From NCBI GenBank assembly GCA_004431415.1, contig QPMI01000241.1:62001-126000 (forward strand): a DNA stretch of 64,000 nucleotides, written 5' to 3'. A program made the translations under genes and the position numbers. Below, in pieces: positions 1 through 12,600 of the stretch (the stretch's first letter is position 1; every line of letters begins with the position of its first letter). The stretch comes from Cyanophora paradoxa. Lineage: Eukaryota; Glaucocystophyceae; Cyanophorales; Cyanophoraceae. The notes under the pieces were generated by a model, which was given only the letters and a program-made list of their open reading frames with translations, did not search any database and was not told where the DNA came from.

Positions 1-3000
1 CGCTGGCGGACCCGGCCGCGGGCGGCCACGGGGTCGCCTCGGCACCAGGCGCAAGCGGGGGCGCGAGGCTGCGTGGCAAACGGGAGGAGGGCGGGGCGTG
101 GGGGAAGGGGGGCCGGGGCCTCCGATTCAGCCGGGACCTGCTGGCGGGGGCGGACGCGACGCGGGCGCTCAACCTGCGCGAGCTCGCGTCGCCATCCAAG
201 CAGCAGTACACCCTCGTCTTCCCCATGGTGCAGTCCGCGACAGGAGCCGCACGTGGGCTCTCGCCGACGGGGCGGGGGCGGGGCGGGGCGGGCAGGTGGC
301 CTTCTCGGACAACAACGATCGCGAGTTCCTGGCGAACGTCGTGCTCCTCAAGTGGCGCGAGGCCCGCGACCTCGAGTCCGACGTCATCAAGGCGCCCGCC
401 CCGCCAAGCTGAAGGGCGCCTCCCCCGGCCCCGCTGATGGCGCCGGCCGCGGCGGGCGGGCGGCAGGTGCGGATCGCGGCGAACGTGTGGAACGTGGCGA
501 ACGACCGCCTCTCCCGCCCCTCCATCAAGCGCACCGCCGACAGGACGTACACCGGCCACACGGTCCGCTCCCGCGCGCCCTTGCCGGCCGCCTCCGAGTT
601 CCTTAGCGAGGGCCCGGGGCAGGAGAGCGTCCGGACGCCGCCCGTGAAGCGCTTCATTCCGATCGCGGAATACGTGCGCGCCGGCACCCATGCATATGGC
701 CAGCGCGCAGGCCCGAGCCCGCGCGCCCGTCTCCTCTGACGCCGACGCCGGCTGGCGATCGCGGGCAGGAGGTCGAGGCGGACCTCGACGGCTTCATGGA
801 CGCCGTCGTCGACTTCAGCGGTGCCGCCGCTTTTCGCATTAAAACATATCGGCCTCGTCGCCGCTTCTGTTGGCATCAGCGCCGCTTCTGACGTTTACAC
901 TATCTATAGCTATAGCTATAGCTATGATTTCGTTCGCTCCGCACCATTCTCGCCCCTTCTGAGCTTGAGTCGGGCGCAGGCAACGTCTTCCTGCGGACTG
1001 TGAGCTTTATCAGCGACGGGCAGGAGGTCACGCAGGCGTTCACGAAGGACCGCTTCTACGTGAACCTGCCCAACGGCACCTGGACCAAGTACGACGCCGC
1101 CGTCACGCCCGGTGCGCCTGGATTCGCAGAGTCGTGGAACCCGAGGTCGACGTCGTCTGAGTGCAAAACTTTGCGCCTCAGGCAAGACGCTCACGGCGCT
1201 TTCGTTCCAGAACAGTGCGTGGTTTCTAACGTCAACGTCGATGCTTTCGCGAGTTGCACTCGGCGTGCACGTGATTGCGCCCTGCAGACGATCTCCGGCT
1301 CGTCAGCCAGATCGAGGACTGGACGTCCTTCCCCGGCACCAACTTCCTCGCGCCCGGGGCGGAGGAGTGGCGCCCCAAAGACGACCGAGACCTCAAGGGC
1401 ATCCAGGTGCGTGCGCAGTGCATCAGACCTAGACCGACTGCGTAGAGCTTGCTCAGTACGGAAGCTTGCAAACTCAAGTTGCATTATTGATCATGATATC
1501 GATGCATATATATGGGCGAGCAGGTGCTGCTGAGCTCGTCCACGTGCCGGATCAACGACGGGCCGGAGGCCATCTTCGCCTGGCCCCGCAACTCCAAGGA
1601 CCACTTCAACTTCATCTACCTCGTGCGCGCACGCCCCGCGCCCCTCGCCACGGTGGGAAAGTAGGGCGACCCGCGCCGCGGCCGCAGTACGCGTACGATG
1701 CGAAGGACGCAACGACGCCCCTCAAGCTGTGGGCGCGCTTCAACGTGGAGGCCGTCATGAACGAGCTGCGTGCCCAGAAAGGCTCGGATTGGGGCTACAA
1801 CAACGAGCGCATGGTGGCGCGCGGCGACTGCTCCGCACTCTTCATCGTCAAGAACGACAAGATCAAGGTGCGCGCAGTTCGCGGACTTAGATGTACTAGC
1901 TGCAATCCAATCCGATGATCGTTCCATCCCAAGCGCTCTGACACGCAAGCGATGCGCGTTCTGCAGGTCGGGGGAGATGAGCAGGGCAACTCGGACACGG
2001 AGGGGAACATCGCCATTTTTTCGATTGCCGTCAACCCGCCGTTGCAGTTGACCTCCAGCACAATCAACCTCGCTGCCACGGCTTTTAACCGGGTCTGACC
2101 GCGAGATTTGTCCCGATTCCAGACGCGCGCCACCGTCGCTAACTCGTTTCGTGCGCCCCGCTCGCGATCGCGCGCAGCTCGCGAACATGACGCTGGCGAA
2201 ACCACCAATAGCGACTCTGAGCGGGGACCTGGAGGAAGACTACCCGCGCATCAAGGACCGGGGGGCCCTCCTCGTCGGCTTCGTTAAGGAGGAGAGGGGC
2301 GAGGTGAAGAACATTTACGAGGGCCAGGTGCCCGCGAGACCCGGGGCTCGCGTTTGGCTGTAGCACTGCACGAGCGTGTCATGATGGTGCCGCCCGAAAT
2401 TAGGTGGGAGGCCTGCAAGATATCGCCAAGGCCGGCTACGGCGCCGTCTTTGCGACCAAGATGCGGTCGCCCATCGGCTACGACCCGCTCTGCATCCGGT
2501 CCGCAAATCCGACGAGCCCGATCGAGAATTCGAAACCCCTGCGTTAACGCTACCGCTTTGACGACACTGCGTATGCCGCTGCGCAGGCACGCCCTCTTCT
2601 ACTCGACGCTCACCGTCCACGAGGTGCCCGCCGCCCGGCCCCGCGCGCAACGTCAACGCAGAGCCGGCTGTCGCGATCAGCGCCCGGCCGCGGCGGCCCC
2701 TCACTTCGAGCCGGCGTGCGCGCGCAGTCCGTTTACGATAAGTTCGGCCTGTCCGTCGCGAGCGTCTGGCCCATCGCGGAGCTTGACTGCTCCTACGGAA
2801 ACGACCTGAAAGGTGCGCGTGCGGCAGTGAAGTTAGAGACCCTGGAGCGGCGACCATAGCGGGAGAGTAATTCGGGCCCGGCCCGGTCCCAGGCCTATAG
2901 CTAGGTATCGGCCGAGGCTTAGAATTCGAATCGAGAGCCTAGGCTTGGAATCGGGCGCTCGGAAGGCGGCCTTGTGACCTGCGTCCCGCCGCTCGCAGCG

Positions 3001-6000
3001 TTCGGAGCGCAGGCGGGCGCCCTGTCCGTCCACCCCGAGGGGCCCTTCGTCGCCGTCGGGACACAGAGCGGCGTGCTCAAGGTGCGCAGGCGCAGGCCAT
3101 CACTTTGCGCCAATTATCTAATTATATAATTGTATTCGCAATGTTAACCAGTAAGCTAAATAATAGCGTAGCCAAAGCGACTCACCCGTAATAAGCCTAC
3201 GCTCAGTTCCATGGTCATAATATAATTAATTTCCAAGCTCGCGAATTTCCGGTCCCGGCCTGGGGACGTCGAAAATGCGGCTGAAGCGATCCCGCGACCT
3301 TGGACAGGTCTACGACACGCGAAATGGCCTTTATGCGTCTCCACTGGCGCCCACGACGCTGAGCCTCTTTAACGGAGCAGTCCGCGCCGTCTCTTTCTCG
3401 AAATCGGTGCTGGGCCACTCAGAGTCGTGCATCGGAAACCGCCTCCTGACCGCGGCCTCCAGACCAACGAGAGTCCGACTTCGTACCTGGCCGCAGGCGA
3501 CGTCTTTGGGAACTTCGTTCTAATGAAGGTTAGACCGCGATAGGATATCGATTGTGCGATTTGATAGCTATAGGTGCCATCGCATCTATTTACGTATACT
3601 CTCCTTGGTCCAGACTGTGAGCGACGGGTTCAGCGAGCCGATCACCCGGCAGCCCTCTGTCTCCTACGACGGCAGTCTCGTGCCGCGCGCGCTGAACGTG
3701 TGGCGGCCTTCGTACCGCCTGCGCCCGGCGCGCGGCCTCTTCAGCCCCGTCGGCGCCGGCTGCGCCTTCATGCTGGTCGGCGACGCCACGCCGACGATGT
3801 GGGACGGCGGTTCGCCCCGCGACGTCCGCACCACCGTCTGGGTCCGACCCCCGGCCCACTCCCGAATAGAAGTCGAGATTGCTGGAGTCCGATGCGATAC
3901 CTGGTTTAGAATTTTCGAGCAATTGTTGAGATTCCTCTGAACGGCTGGACAGGTCTACCCCCTCGACAAGACCCGCACAATCCGCACCAATTTCGTCGAC
4001 CCGGTGCGCATTTGTCTACCCGATGAAGCACAGAAGGCTCTATATCTGATCTGCTCCACGCATGAACAGTGCCTGGATTGCAACACGGACAAGACAAAGA
4101 ATTCGAGATGTGAGCGTGGCCCTGCAGAGCGCCGTCTTTACTCAAGCTTACCGACCCCTTGCAATTGCGATCGCGCGCAGCGTACAGCTGGTCGATTGAC
4201 GGGCGTTTGCTCGGGCACCTCGACTTCAGTAACGTTATCGCGTGGAAGAACGCCAACAAGGCGTGCGCCTACCCCTACAAGTACCAGCAGGACTCGACCT
4301 GGTGCGCGCGAGAGCCCGGGGGGTGTCGCGCGAAAGACTTTCGGGCCCTCACGCGTCGCGGACGCGAAGGACGTGGGTGCGGCCGCTCGGGGCGCGGGAC
4401 CTCCTCACGCAGGAGCCGGCTGAGGCCGTCGCGTGGACAAAGGCGTCGGGCTCCGGCTACGTCGCCGCCGCCGGCGTCGTCTACCCCCTCACCTCGGCCG
4501 TGCGCGCGCGCCTGCGCCCTGCGCCAGGCATTGTCTCTCCTTAACTTGTGCAGGGGAACCCGGACGTGAGCAAGGCGACGGTGCTGGTGGACAACGAGAT
4601 CGAGGCGCCGGCGACGGGCGACTTCCTCTTCATGAGCAGCGCCGCCGCCTTCTCCGTGAACGGCACCCTCCTCGCCGGCTGCCACTCCTTCATCGAGAAG
4701 AGTGCGCGCCGCCCAGGCCCCGACATGCACATTTGAAGCGTCTCCCTGAGCGAGGCACGTCTTTGCGCGCGCAGACGAGGCGGGGACGGGCATGTGCAAG
4801 ATCAGCAAGCGCGGCGTCGACTGCAGCACGAAGATCATTTTGTATCTCGCCCAGCTCGTCGACGGCGCCTGGAAGATCGTGTGGAAGCGGCCAGCGATCG
4901 GCTTCAGCTCTTCGCGCTGCCGCCGCGCCCTCGTCTCCACTAACATCGACGCCGCCGACGCCGGCACCGCTTACGGGGCCGCCTACACGAGAAGCCTCAA
5001 CGGGCCGGCCTCGTCGGCAGCGACGACGCCGTTCCTCGCCTTCGACACGCGCTCGATGATTCTCTTCGCGCCCTTCGACCGCGCCACGCTCGAGCCCCTC
5101 GTCGACTCCAGCCCCGGGAACACGGCCTCCGTCGTCCGCGTGAGCCCGACGGCGGCGCGCGCGCCCGAGGGCGTGCCGGCCGACCCCGAAGACTACGTCG
5201 ACTACAGCGCCGCCAAGAACAACTCGAAGGTGCCGAGGGCGCAGCGATTTCGAGCTCGACGTTAATATTTGTGTGACACGTGCCCTGTCGGCGCGCGCAG
5301 CTGTACGACCCGCAGGGCCCGGCATTCACGGACATCTCCATCTACAACCCGCCCGGCACGAACGTGCTCTACATCACGGGCCGCAGCGTGCTGCGCGCCT
5401 ACAGCGTCAACGGCAGCACGATCAGCGCCGTGGCGTCCAAGGAGATGACCTTCTCGACCCCCTACGAGGTGACGGGCTCCGATCCCGCGTGCGTGTTCGC
5501 TAATGCCCGTCTGACTCGATCTCGCGGCAGCTCCGCGCCTCGAACAACGGGCGCTACCTGGTGGAGTGGTCCTCCTACACGGCGGTCAAGATCTTCGACC
5601 TGGGGCAGGACTCGCCGGCCTCGACGCCCATGCTGTACGAGTTCGGGGCCTTCTACAAGGGCACGAAGCGCTCCGCCGGCATCCCCGTCCTCCCCTTCAT
5701 CGATATCTCCGACGACGGCGAGCACATCGCCTTCGAGTACTACCCGCCCGAGTCGACGCGCATCGGACTCGCGGCCGACACCACGACGTTCCTGAACAGC
5801 GGCTACGAGCAGACGCTGAAAATGCGCATCGTCGACCTCAACGTGAAGCAGCTGCCCGCAAAGGCCTGCTCGCTCATATCCCGCGACGTCACCAACAGGG
5901 AGTGCGCGCGCCTGCCGCCGAAGGCTTCCATACGCGTTCGAGTTCGCGGCGCTCTGATCGGCGTCGAGCGGCAGGTACCAGCTCGTGTTCAACGAGAGCA

Positions 6001-6456
6001 AGCCCTACGCGCCCGGCCCTGCGACGCGTACCGCGTGCAGAGCTTCCTCGCGCTGACCGGCGACCCGTGCAAGGGCCGCGGCACGTTCAACGACGCCGAG
6101 GCGAGGTGCACGTGCACCTTGCCCTACGGCGGGCTCTATTGCGACGAGGAGCCCCAAGGTGCCCAGCGCTTTATAATTAAACTCCCTTGTTGTGCACCAA
6201 TAAGCAGATGCATCCCAATAATAACCATTGAGAATCCCTATAGCTAGCCCCAGCAAGTCGCGATACGTGTTGACGGTAAAACGGCCGGGCAGATGCGAAC
6301 AATTGCAAGAACGGGGGCAAGCCGGACGCCATCGACGGCGGCTGCTCCTGCAACGCTGGGCGGGCAGGCGGGCCGTTCTACTACGGCGCGGACTGCTCCA
6401 AGCAGTGCCCGAACGTCAATGAGGACTGCTCGTCGCGGATCATTGGACGCCTTTAA
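1..6456 (+). CDS. Large EGF-ended protein with WD/propeller-like segments (3' part)
   Basis: The 5' end lies outside the window. About twenty exons can be chained: for example ...YTLVFPM joins VAFSDNNDREF across an intron beginning gtgcag, then VIK joins VRIAANVW across a probable GC-AG intron near 390. Middle exons near 3000-3540 carry a WD/propeller-like pattern (GALSVHPEGPFVAVG... then VLK/VYDTRNG). Exons at 4790-5230 and 5300-5900 are long and clean. The last two exons (about 6020-6165 and 6290-6456) are cysteine-rich EGF-like modules (DPCKGRGTFND..., then NNCKNGGKPDAIDGGCSCN) ending at TAA 6454-6456. EGF modules suggest an extracellular or luminal protein. Two junctions (about 4015-4185 and 5890-6010) did not close cleanly, so small exons or errors may be there. 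No family name can be given. Confidence 0.6.
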
Positions 6457-7517
6457 CACATGATCATGATCATGATCATGATCAGCGCTAGCGCTGCCGC
6501 TTTTTTCGAAATAGACAGGTGAAGCATTTTAGGTGTATTGTAATGACAGCTTTTTGGGAAATCCTTTTGATGACAGCTGCAGCTTGGCTAGCCACAGATC
6601 AGTGGCTTATAGCTTACTATATATGTACGATTTTTTATCGGACCCGCGGCCGTCACTTGTTTCCATATGCGCATGCATGTACCATGCGTAGTCACTTTTT
6701 CTTTTTCGATCCAATAGGGGCCACCCAAATAAGGGCCACCCACCGGTATCCGGACCCCAGACGGCAATTTATATGCATATGCATGGTTCGGCAGGCCCTC
6801 ATGTTCAAGCCTAGCCTTCAAGCTATAGCAGCTAGAGCCTTCGATTCCTGCTCAATTTCGTGTCTTTGGCTCGTAGATATCGGTGCCTATAAGTGCAAGT
6901 GTGCGGATTCTTCGACAAGCCGCAGGCCTTTGATTCCTTGTTCTTCAATTCGTTTGATTTCAATACTAGCAGACCGCGCCCGGCCCTGTGCAAGTGCGGC
7001 AAGTGCGGGCCGCGCGCGGAGGTGCAAGGGGGGGTACGGGTGGAGAGTGCAGGGCACATGGATCACGTAAAATTAGAAATTGAGCTATAGAGTTATCTAG
7101 CATGAGCTTGTGCTTGAGTTGGATCTGGACTTCGTAGGAAGCACGCGCTTGCGATTGGGGGAAGCATCTATCTTGAGGTTGTTATGCAGAGCAAGGACGA
7201 TGCTGACTCTGGACGGAAGAGAGTGTGAGGCATGTGGCAGGAACCAAGTGCAAATGGAATGGCAAACCGGTCTTGTGTGTTCGGACGCACTTGTACGAGA
7301 TGCTGGATAAGTTCACTCTGCAGATTTTTTGTCAAACGAGCTTTGCTGGTATTAAAGATAGAGAAAGCATGCACATGGAGGAGAACGAGATCGCCATGGC
7401 GTGGCGTGATTGAGATGCCCAGGTGAGGGAAGCAGATTGGATGTAGGTCGACGCTGGCTCGGCTAAGGGGGTCGATGAAGAGGATGGGGGTCAAGCAGGG
7501 ATCATGGTCAGTCTTGT
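6457..7517. other. Intergenic stretch, AT-richer, no gene seen
   Basis: Nothing coding is supported. It opens with a perfect palindromic microsatellite of TGATCA units (6461-6484). Near 6586-6612 there is a short inverted repeat (GCCAC, 6-nt loop, GTGGC) beside CTAG. Base composition falls well below that of the flanking gene 1 exons and stays low until about 20.4 kb. Confidence 0.5.
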
Positions 7518-9648
7518 CTACATGTACGCCAGATCGCCTGCAGAGAGAGCAAGATTGGGAAGAGAAGAGATGAGGAAAGATATTTGCAAAGCGTTTCGCA
7601 CTGACGAGGAGAGTTGATCCAGCACAGTCCAAAAAGACCTGCAGCTTGCAGTAAAGAGTTGGAAAATCGGGGAAGGAGGCTTGCTTGCAAGCACCGAAGT
7701 TGGCGGGGAGCGGAATGAGGCGCATGCAGCCGACAGTTGTAGCTCCCATTGAGTTATAGACTAAAGGAGAGAGGTGTTTTATCGCTGAGAGCATGTCTAT
7801 AATTGCAGGTGCTAGAAGCCTGCATACTGTCTGGATGCGGATGTCGGCCTTAGCTTTGTGTACTGCGCCCGCCAGGTACCCTGGGTGGACGAGCACGGGG
7901 GTTGTAGTGTATTTCCTCCAACAACCAAAGTCGGTGGATACTCCATGCGGATCTGTTGACTCGGGAGCATTCAGAATGTCTGGAGAGATAGAAGGACAGG
8001 GGTCCTCCAGAGCTGATGCACAAGCAGCCTTCAATCTAGATTCCTGAGCAGGCATGAGAGGAGAAGGTGCAAGAAGGAGCCATTGTATAGCCGAACACGC
8101 AGGCACACCTCCGATTTGCTGATGGGTTTCGTGGGCTTGGCAGATTCAGGAGTTGGAGGTAGTCCCGCGAAGGCGCAAGCAACCGCCTTGTGAGCTTGCT
8201 CTCGCCCTTGGGGGTCGAGAAAGTTGGGCAGCCAGACAATGGCGGGACCACTGACATTAGGAGCCTGGATGAGAAAGTCGACGCCACGCCGCAAGCCCCC
8301 TCCTGGAGTTGTTAGGGAGTTGGCGTGAAGCTGTGCAATTTGTAGAGTTAGCTGTAAACTGATAGGAGGACACAGCTACAAAGCTTACAACAGAGGGCAT
8401 GGACTTGGCGAATGATCGGAAGTTGAGAGAGGTGAGTGTTGATTTGGGGAACTTGCCGTTGGAGGGACGTGGAAGTGGGTAGCACAGGTCGATAGGGGTG
8501 GAATGCACGGCGGCGCGAACAGAAGCTAGTGCCGCTGCCCGTCCAACCCATGCACCCTTCTCGTATTCGGAGGCAATGAGCAGGGTCAGGCCAGCAAAGT
8601 CGATGCCCCCAGCATATGTTAGAGCGGGCTGATAAGAGCCACAAGTCATTGCCGGTTTGAGTACTGGAGGTACCTAATGAGGTAGTGTGAGATTGAGATG
8701 GATGAATTCGAGACGAGATGCAAGTAGAAGCACATGCACCGACATCGGGATTCCATCGTAGAAGATGTGTGAAAGCACTGAAGAAGCCGAGCGGTTGGCG
8801 ATGCGCGAAGGGATAACCGAGACTCCGGACGCCTTCAGTATGTCATGCTCGAGGAGATGGTTGAAGAGCTGTGAAGGTTCTGAAGCATCATCAAGTCATG
8901 CAATTGCAATCAAGGCGTGGCAAGGATGCGACCGCCCGCCCTGCATGCGCAAACCTGTAGCACACGGAGCTGAAGGCGTAGGCGATGTCGGCGATGAGCT
9001 CGAGAGCTGGGAAAAGCGCCGCGCCAGGCCAAGCGCGTCGGTATCATGTACTTGAGGGGCATCGTCGATGTTGCAAGGCACAGCTGCGGTCCTAGGATCA
9101 GGGATGCCTATGAGCAGTGAGGCGCGCGCCCTTAAGCTTCCTGACCAGTGGCTGTAACTAGCGCGGATCGAGCAATGCGCACCGCTGTGATCAAGAGGAA
9201 GAGGCATCGATGTCTCTGGGCAGGGAATGCCGGCGCCAGCAGCGATAGCAGTGCCGGCAGCGACGGCATGCGCATGCGTAGCTGCAGTTCTGCCTGCGGC
9301 GGCATGTGCAGCTGGAGATCTAGAGCCGGCGGCGGCGGCGGCCGCGGGCGCATGTGCAGCTGCAGATCTAGAGACGGCTGCAGGTGCGTGCGCAGCTTGA
9401 GAGCCGGCTGCATCGGTTGTTGATCTGTTGGCTTGATAGCGATCGAAGCCGGCTCTAAGCGCTGCAAGGTGGGTGCGCTTTAGCTCTCGCATCACGGCTG
9501 CCTGTTTCGTCGCGGCCGCTGTCTTAGCTATAGGATGGCTGTGGCTGGACGCGCTGGCTTCTGGAGTGATAGTAGCTGCAGTTGAGTGCTCCTTTGGCTC
9601 GCGGGCAGGCGCACGAGGCGGCGGTCGAAGTTTCGATCGGTTGTCCAT
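7518..9648 (-). CDS. Unknown 585-aa protein of the Helitron-like block (orf3)
   Basis: Seven exons close in phase with GT-AG introns: 9648-9052, 9006-8955, 8879-8740, 8673-8389, 8330-8109, 8043-7602 and 7537-7518, giving about 585 residues. The first ~199 residues are Ala/Pro/His-rich and low in complexity. The rest is ordinary globular sequence, with segments such as HLLEHDILKASGVSVIP, TYAGGIDFAGLTLLIASEYEK and VWLPNFLDPQGREQAHKA. I recognise no family. It lies on the same strand as the RPA-like and Rep-helicase genes and shares their lower GC and less biased codon use, so it may be cargo or a component of the same element. The 3' end is uncertain: reading through the last putative intron, which is pyrimidine-rich, would extend the frame to 7168. 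Confidence 0.55.
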
Positions 9649-10109
9649 CGATCTTCTATCGCGCGTCGCGCGCGTATTCGACTTGATGTCGGGGGCGCTG
9701 AGGAGTGCACAGTGCAGAGCAGGAGAAGCTCTTTTGGACGGATCCGATGGCTTCGTTAAGCGTCCGTGCTTTCCTGAGAAAACTAGGAGGAAAGTGTTCG
9801 CTCTTCAAATCTTGAAGGGAAATCTTTTGCAATGTAAGCTTTGCGTACGTGCGCATGCGCATAAGTAGCTAGCGCTAGCGCTATAGATGTGCATGCGCAT
9901 GTGGAAGAGTGGGCTCACGCTCGAGTGAGGCCAGAGCTTGGACAGGCTGATGGAAAGGGACAGAGCTAGGAAAGCTGTGAACAATGTAGTGTCATTGTAC
10001 ACAAAACCAAAACCTAACTAGTGCCAGCTACGGGGATCAGCACGCCCTAGCTAGCAATAGCACTAGCTACATAGCTAGCGCTGCAGCGTCCCCTCGAGGC
10101 GAGGACACT
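9649..10109. other. Spacer between orf3 and RPA-like gene
   Basis: No gene is supported. It holds short palindromic words (gctagcgctagcgctat near 9868, catgcgcat, agctagc) and the presumed 5' region of orf3 and 3' region of the RPA-like gene. Confidence 0.4.
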
Positions 10110-11580
10110 TCACTTGCGGGACTTCTTGGCCTCCGAAGATGAGGCGCTGGCTCCAGATGCGCGCTTGGAGCTGGATGCCTGCGGGGCTGCAGAGGCAGCC
10201 GGAGTCTGCGGGGCCGCAGCCGGGGCCTGCGGGGCCGCAGCAGCGGGCGGCGTGGCGGCGAGGGAGGTGGTCTTGTAGATCTCGAGTCTGATTGAAGAGC
10301 ATGAGGTTCAACAGTGACACACAAGGCCTAGCTATAGAGAGAAAAGCTCACCCGGCCTCGATGGCCTCAACGGCAGCTGGCGTGACGTCGCTGCCAACAT
10401 TGTAGGTGGTGCAGGGCCCGGTGGTGATGGTGATAGACCCGTTGTCCTGCTCGATGCGGACCCAGTCGAGGTAGAAGTCAGTCTTGATGTTGAAGTCCAG
10501 AGCTTCTTTTCCGTAGAGGTTCAGGGTCGCCATGCGGCTGAGGACAGGCAAAGATGTGTCAGAGTAAGCCGATGTTCTCAAAAAGGAAATTCGAATGCAC
10601 CCAGAAGTGTCGACGACCTGGAAGGAAGTGCGCTTGGCACCGCCCTTCGTGGGAGAATCCCACGATGTCTCGGACTTGGCAATCACGCGGCCAGCGACAG
10701 CTGTGTGTGGAAGTCAGCCAATAGGGACACAGAAGAAATAACAAAGCACGGGAGCACCGGCGATGATACGGCGCTTGCCGGTTTGCAGGAAGTCCTCCAG
10801 AGGTGTGAAAATATCAACCACCTCGAGGCCGACTTCCTCAGCCGTTTTCTGTACAGAAGTTATGCAATTAGCCTTTCGATTCGAAATTTGATTTGAAAAG
10901 GATCACCTCGGGATAGGGCATGAAGACAGTGTTCGTGATCCCCACAACCCTGTCCCCAATGGTGTACTTCAGGCCCTCGTAGTCATCGTACTCCTTGTCC
11001 GTGAGCTCCACAATATCTCCACAGAGCTTGACGGCGCAGTAGCCCTTTGCGTCCTGAGGTTTCGATTTTGAGCTCAGTACTGGAGTGTCAGGCCGGATTT
11101 CAAAGTAATACTTACAACAGCAGCGCGGGAGGCGTCGAGTTGCGGCTGGAGATGGTTGATCGTGTCCTGGCCCAGAATAGTGATGGTGGAAACAGGGCAG
11201 AAAGCCTCAGACGTCTGCGATTGAAAGACATGCATGAGCTGAAAGAGCCGAATTCGAAAGGCTTTTGCTTCGTTGAGGTGGGAGATTACCGTGCAAGAGA
11301 GGAGCATGATCTTGGCCCCAGCAGCAGAGTTCCGGAGCTTCACGAGCTCCCCATTGCGGACGATGAGAGCATAGCCATCCGCAAACTGGCCAGGACGGGC
11401 GAGATCCTTGGGTTCAGTAGGGGTGAGAGAAGCGCTGTTGCGAGAGCGTCTGCTCACGCATATGCTGAAGTCAGCAAGGCACAAGGCCTCGCAGCGGGCG
11501 CGCGTGCGCGCGCAGAGCACAGGATGGCTTGGCGTGGGCGCTTACCCAGAGACCTTCTTGGAGGAGTTGAACAAAGACAT
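10110..11580 (-). CDS. RPA-like single-stranded DNA-binding protein (OB fold)
   Basis: Eight exons close exactly in phase: 11580-11546, 11464-11290, 11214-11116, 11053-10907, 10848-10758, 10700-10601, 10537-10352 and 10287-10110, giving 336 residues. The middle matches the DNA-binding OB fold of replication protein A large subunit: the stretch AGRVIAKSETSWDSP..., then SFQVVDTSG and LNLYGKEAL, resembles the GRV-x-K-S...DLVDESG...FN pattern of RPA70 DBD-A. An upstream segment (YALIVRNGELVKL..., VVGITNTVFMPYPE) may form a second OB-like unit. The C-terminus is Ala/Pro-rich and ends in a basic, serine-rich tail (EAKKSRK) that could be a nuclear localisation signal. The likely role is coating ssDNA. 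It follows the Rep-helicase on the same strand, as RPA-like genes do in several plant and algal Helitrons. A host RPA paralogue is the alternative. Confidence 0.75.
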
Positions 11581-11748
11581 GATGAGCGCAAGGCAAGAAA
11601 GCTACAGCTGTAGAGCGCTGGGCTGCGGCAAACGCCGAGGTCCTGGAGGAAAGTGTGGTCTGCTCCCATCGCTCGACGGGTTTTGAGGGTCCGTATAATG
11701 AGAATATGATTACAATCCATCGTTTGGTGATCATGGCGCTATCATGGC

Positions 11749-11920
11749 GATCTGGGAATTCGAAACTGCGATCTGGGAATATGCGATCTGTAGCTGGATG
11801 ATCTGGGAATCTCCGATCTGGGAATAATAGCAGCTGACAGATCTTATCCGAAGGGGGGAGAATCTGCGAATCTGCAGCTGATCTGGAAATCTGCGATCTG
11901 CGAATTGGCTACCTGCGATC
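11749..11920. repeat. Degenerate GATCTGGGAAT short repeats
   Basis: The word GATCTG recurs about seven times in 170 bp, often as GATCTGGGAAT (near 11749, 11769, 11799, 11815), with variants such as aatctgcga and gatctggaa. Spacing is irregular (10-30 bp). Confidence 0.65.
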
Positions 11921-12154
11921 TCCGTAGCAGGCAGGCAGTCTTGCTGGCGTGAATTTGTATACTGCATTCTCTCTGCATCTCTGGAACTGTGCTTGCAAAG
12001 CTGAAACGGTTGCACAGCTGCGTTTGTAGGGGTACACCAAGTAAAGTGGGGGATGAACTCAGGCGAAGCAGCTTTCAGTGTTTGCAGTGATCATGATTGC
12101 AGGCGACTGCAATTGAGCGCGGCGCATCGCAGAGCATCCTTATCGGTGATCGTT

Positions 12155-12600
12155 AGCGCGCGGCGGCATGCGCACTTGGTAAGCGCGCGGCGGCATGCGC
12201 ACTTGGATCACAGGGACTGGACGAAGCTTCAATGTGTCTGGCTTAGTACTTACGCCACGCCGCAGCATTGCGCAGCGCTAGCTACGAAGCCAAGCACCCC
12301 GAGCAGCAGCTGCTTTGTGAGCATCGAAACGCATGGACTGCGTGAGGAAGCTGGACGCGCACCATGGCGCGCTGACGAAGCTTCAATGTGCGGAGCTGCA
12401 TGTGACGCCACGCCGCCGCGTTGCGCAGCGGCCTGCGTTGCGCAGCGGGCTGCGCGTACGTTGCCCACTGGCCCGCGCGGCACTTGAAGAGCACCTTCAC
12501 TTGGTGAGCACACTCATTCGCTTTTGGTTTGCAGGGCCGGGCTTGAGCGAACCTTAAATGTGCCTAGCCGCCGCCGCGTTGCGCAGCGCTAGCTGAAGAG
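12155..12600. repeat. Degenerate tandem repeats just 3' of the Rep-helicase
   Basis: A 27-bp unit (gcgcgcggcggcatgcgcacttgg plus taa) is directly doubled at 12155-12207. A longer unit then recurs: gacgaagcttcaatgtg at 12220-12236 and 12374-12390 (154 bp apart) and a decayed copy near 12547. Each is followed by a ccgcc...gttgcgcagcg block. Such arrays are common inside Helitron-like elements. Confidence 0.6.

Noticed and set aside
6586-6612. Hairpin next to CTAG as a Helitron 3' end
   Set aside because: The inverted repeat is only 5 bp, overlaps CTAG instead of preceding it by about 10 nt, and the next base is not the expected T. Not good enough to call an end.
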